From assembly GCA_017656265.1 (NCBI GenBank), contig JACDOD010000008.1, positions 62,001 to 126,000 on the forward strand: a DNA stretch of 64,000 nucleotides, read 5' to 3'. Made by a program: the position numbers and the translations under genes. Shown here one piece after another: positions 62,192 to 64,000 of this stretch. This DNA comes from Bacillaceae bacterium. GTDB lineage: Bacteria > Bacillota > Bacilli > Bacillales > Alkalibacillaceae. The number at the start of each line of letters is the position of its first letter. Position 1 is the first letter of the stretch. The notes below the pieces were generated by a model, which saw only the letters and a program-made list of their open reading frames with translations, did not search any database and was not told the origin of the DNA.

Positions 62192-64000
62192 TCATGCCCC
62201 TTCTGTAAATTCCGAGTTGCTATTAATTTGCTCAATAATGTGAATGATTTGCTTTGCATCATCAATGTTGTCCTTGAATAACTCCGATATACTCCCGAGT
62301 GCACGAAAAGGCTCTTCCTGAAGAACTTCTTTCTCAAGGTACCCGTTTTTGATTACATAATCAATGATTAGCTGAACAAACTTGATTTGGTTACTATTTA
62401 GTCGCTCTTCTGACAGAAATTCAGAAAAAGCTTCGTTAGCAGCTTGTCTGTCCAAACCTACAATTTGACGAACAAGCCTAGTAATTGAAGTGTCACCAAA
62501 CACCTTTTCATATTCTTCTTTTGTGCCAAGTTCTTTCCAGAGGATATCTTCTAACAATTTTACATCTTGTGCTGTTAGTGGTTTGTTGTTACGCAATTTA
62601 TAAATCACTACTTGATCTTTATGTTCTTTTAAATATTGATTTACACGTTTCCGGTAATTTTGCAAATTATTTGATGCGTAAAGAGGTTCGCCTTCTTTTG
62701 CTAACGTTTGGAAAGTGTCTTTGAAATTTGTAAAGTAATCTTTTTGATGTTCTTTTTCCAAGAACTTGATCAGCTCTCGCATGACCGTACGTACTTCTTC
62801 AAGGGCAAACACATCGGCTTCTTCCCAAAATTGATCATCTTGTACGCGATAAAGAATTTCTTTATTCTCGTTGATTTGTGGTATCGTTCCAAGTTCAGCC
62901 AATTTTTCAGAGGTATTAACCACACTTCGAATTTGTTTTGTAGCACTATTGGCTGTAAGGTAAGCTAATTCAATCGTATACATGACATTGTCAAAGCGTT
63001 TTGCCATTTCATCATCGTCCATAGGTGGTATCAATGGTGCAATATGTTCTTTAATTTCATTCACATTTGAAATCGAAAGTGATTGCCAGTTATCTTTGTT
63101 CTTGTATTTATGAATATATTTTAAATGCATCCGTACTTGAAAGTTATCTTCATTTAGTCGATGGATCTCTTCTAACAGCTCGTCCACAAGCTGCTGACGG
63201 TAATTTATGTACTTTTCCACCTGGAAATCAAGCGCCTGAAGTTCTCTTATGATATCTAATTTAAGTTCAAAAATACGCTGTGTTAGGCTAACCGTGAGCG
63301 TTCCTTCAATCCCTTTCTCATTCTCTCGGAAAAATTCAAAGTTCCGCAAATAATCAAAGATCAAGAAATATTCTTTATCCTGGCCTGGACCAAATAAATC
63401 TTCACACAAACGGGTCCCACGGCCAATCATCTGCCAGAATTTCGACTTGGAACGAACCTTTTTAAAGAAGACCAGGTTGACGACTTCCGGAATATCGACT
63501 CCTGTATCGAGCATGTCTACCGATACAGCAATATGTGGTGGCTTATCCTTTGTCGAAAAATCTTCGATTAATGTATCGACATAATTGACTTTGTAGTCAA
63601 TTCGTCGGCAGAAGTTGCCACCGTAATGGGGATATAATTCATTAAAGCGTTTGACAATTTGTTTAGCATGTTTGGAGTTCTTGGCAAAAATTATCGTTTT
63701 TCCTAAACGATCTCCACCTTCCATTTTAATTCCTTTTTCCATGAGCTCAGTTAATACCTGATCGATAGTATGATCGTTAAAGAGCCATTCGTTCAATGCC
63801 CCGCTCGATATATAATCTCCTACTTCTTTATCAAACGTATCCTCATACTGTTCCTGTTCTTCTGGACTTAATTCATCGTAATGGATCCCATCATCTAAAA
63901 ACTTTGACGTTGATTCAATTGTCCGATAATCGACAAGATAACCATCCTTTACGGCTTGTTCCAGCTCATAGGCATATGTTGGATTTCCTGTTTCCAACCC
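62192..64000 (-). CDS. hsdR: Type I restriction enzyme R subunit (EcoEI-type C-terminal part, runs off window)
   Basis: MLDTGVDIPEVVNLVFFKKVRSKSKFWQMIGRGTRLCEDLFGPGQDKEYFLIFDYLRNFEFF. Confidence 0.92.
   Translation of the reverse strand, partial: GLETGNPTYAYELEQAVKDGYLVDYRTIESTSKFLDDGIHYDELSPEEQEQYEDTFDKEVGDYISSGALNEWLFNDHTIDQVLTELMEKGIKMEGGDRLGKTIIFAKNSKHAKQIVKRFNELYPHYGGNFCRRIDYKVNYVDTLIEDFSTKDKPPHIAVSVDMLDTGVDIPEVVNLVFFKKVRSKSKFWQMIGRGTRLCEDLFGPGQDKEYFLIFDYLRNFEFFRENEKGIEGTLTVSLTQRIFELKLDIIRELQALDFQVEKYINYRQQLVDELLEEIHRLNEDNFQVRMHLKYIHKYKNKDNWQSLSISNVNEIKEHIAPLIPPMDDDEMAKRFDNVMYTIELAYLTANSATKQIRSVVNTSEKLAELGTIPQINENKEILYRVQDDQFWEEADVFALEEVRTVMRELIKFLEKEHQKDYFTNFKDTFQTLAKEGEPLYASNNLQNYRKRVNQYLKEHKDQVVIYKLRNNKPLTAQDVKLLEDILWKELGTKEEYEKVFGDTSITRLVRQIVGLDRQAANEAFSEFLSEERLNSNQIKFVQLIIDYVIKNGYLEKEVLQEEPFRALGSISELFKDNIDDAKQIIHIIEQINSNSEFTEGA

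Noticed and set aside
62116-62337. 73-aa minus ORF between hsdR and the AAA ATPase
   Set aside because: Overlaps the 3' end of hsdR in another frame; no recognisable domain.

Overview
Chromosomal window from a Bacillota (Bacillaceae-like) genome. 1-19 kb is ordinary: MFS transporters, GyrI-like, DinB, LysR, AraC, TetR and ArsR proteins, Mn-catalase, VanX-like dipeptidase, MMPL exporter. 19.9-32.5 kb is a complete type I-B-like CRISPR-Cas locus: cas6-cas8-cas7-cas5-cas3-cas4-cas1-cas2, a WYL regulator, and two arrays sharing one repeat. Between cas6 and the WYL gene there is a degenerate two-repeat 'mini-CRISPR' with its own predicted promoter and terminator. Its single spacer matches the cas promoter/5'UTR at 15 of the first 16 positions (mismatch at position 12) next to a CCT trinucleotide. 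It therefore looks like a CreR-type guide RNA that autorepresses cas expression, and it is the top finding. The CRISPR island is bracketed by direct-repeat fragments of a decayed TetR gene. From about 40.6 to 59.8 kb lies a series of decayed Tn7-like transposon parts (frameshifted tnsA/tnsB, TnsB-type end repeats, TGT...ACA termini). One element (about 43889-56368) appears to carry a whole GH35/GH2 sugar-utilisation operon as cargo. Beyond it are a RelA/SpoT-DGQHR gene pair (candidate defence module), a RloC/PrrC-like ATPase and a type I HsdR. Other features are katG with a PerR-like box and a 52-bp tandem hairpin array with compensatory changes. All assignments come from reading the sequence; no database search was run.
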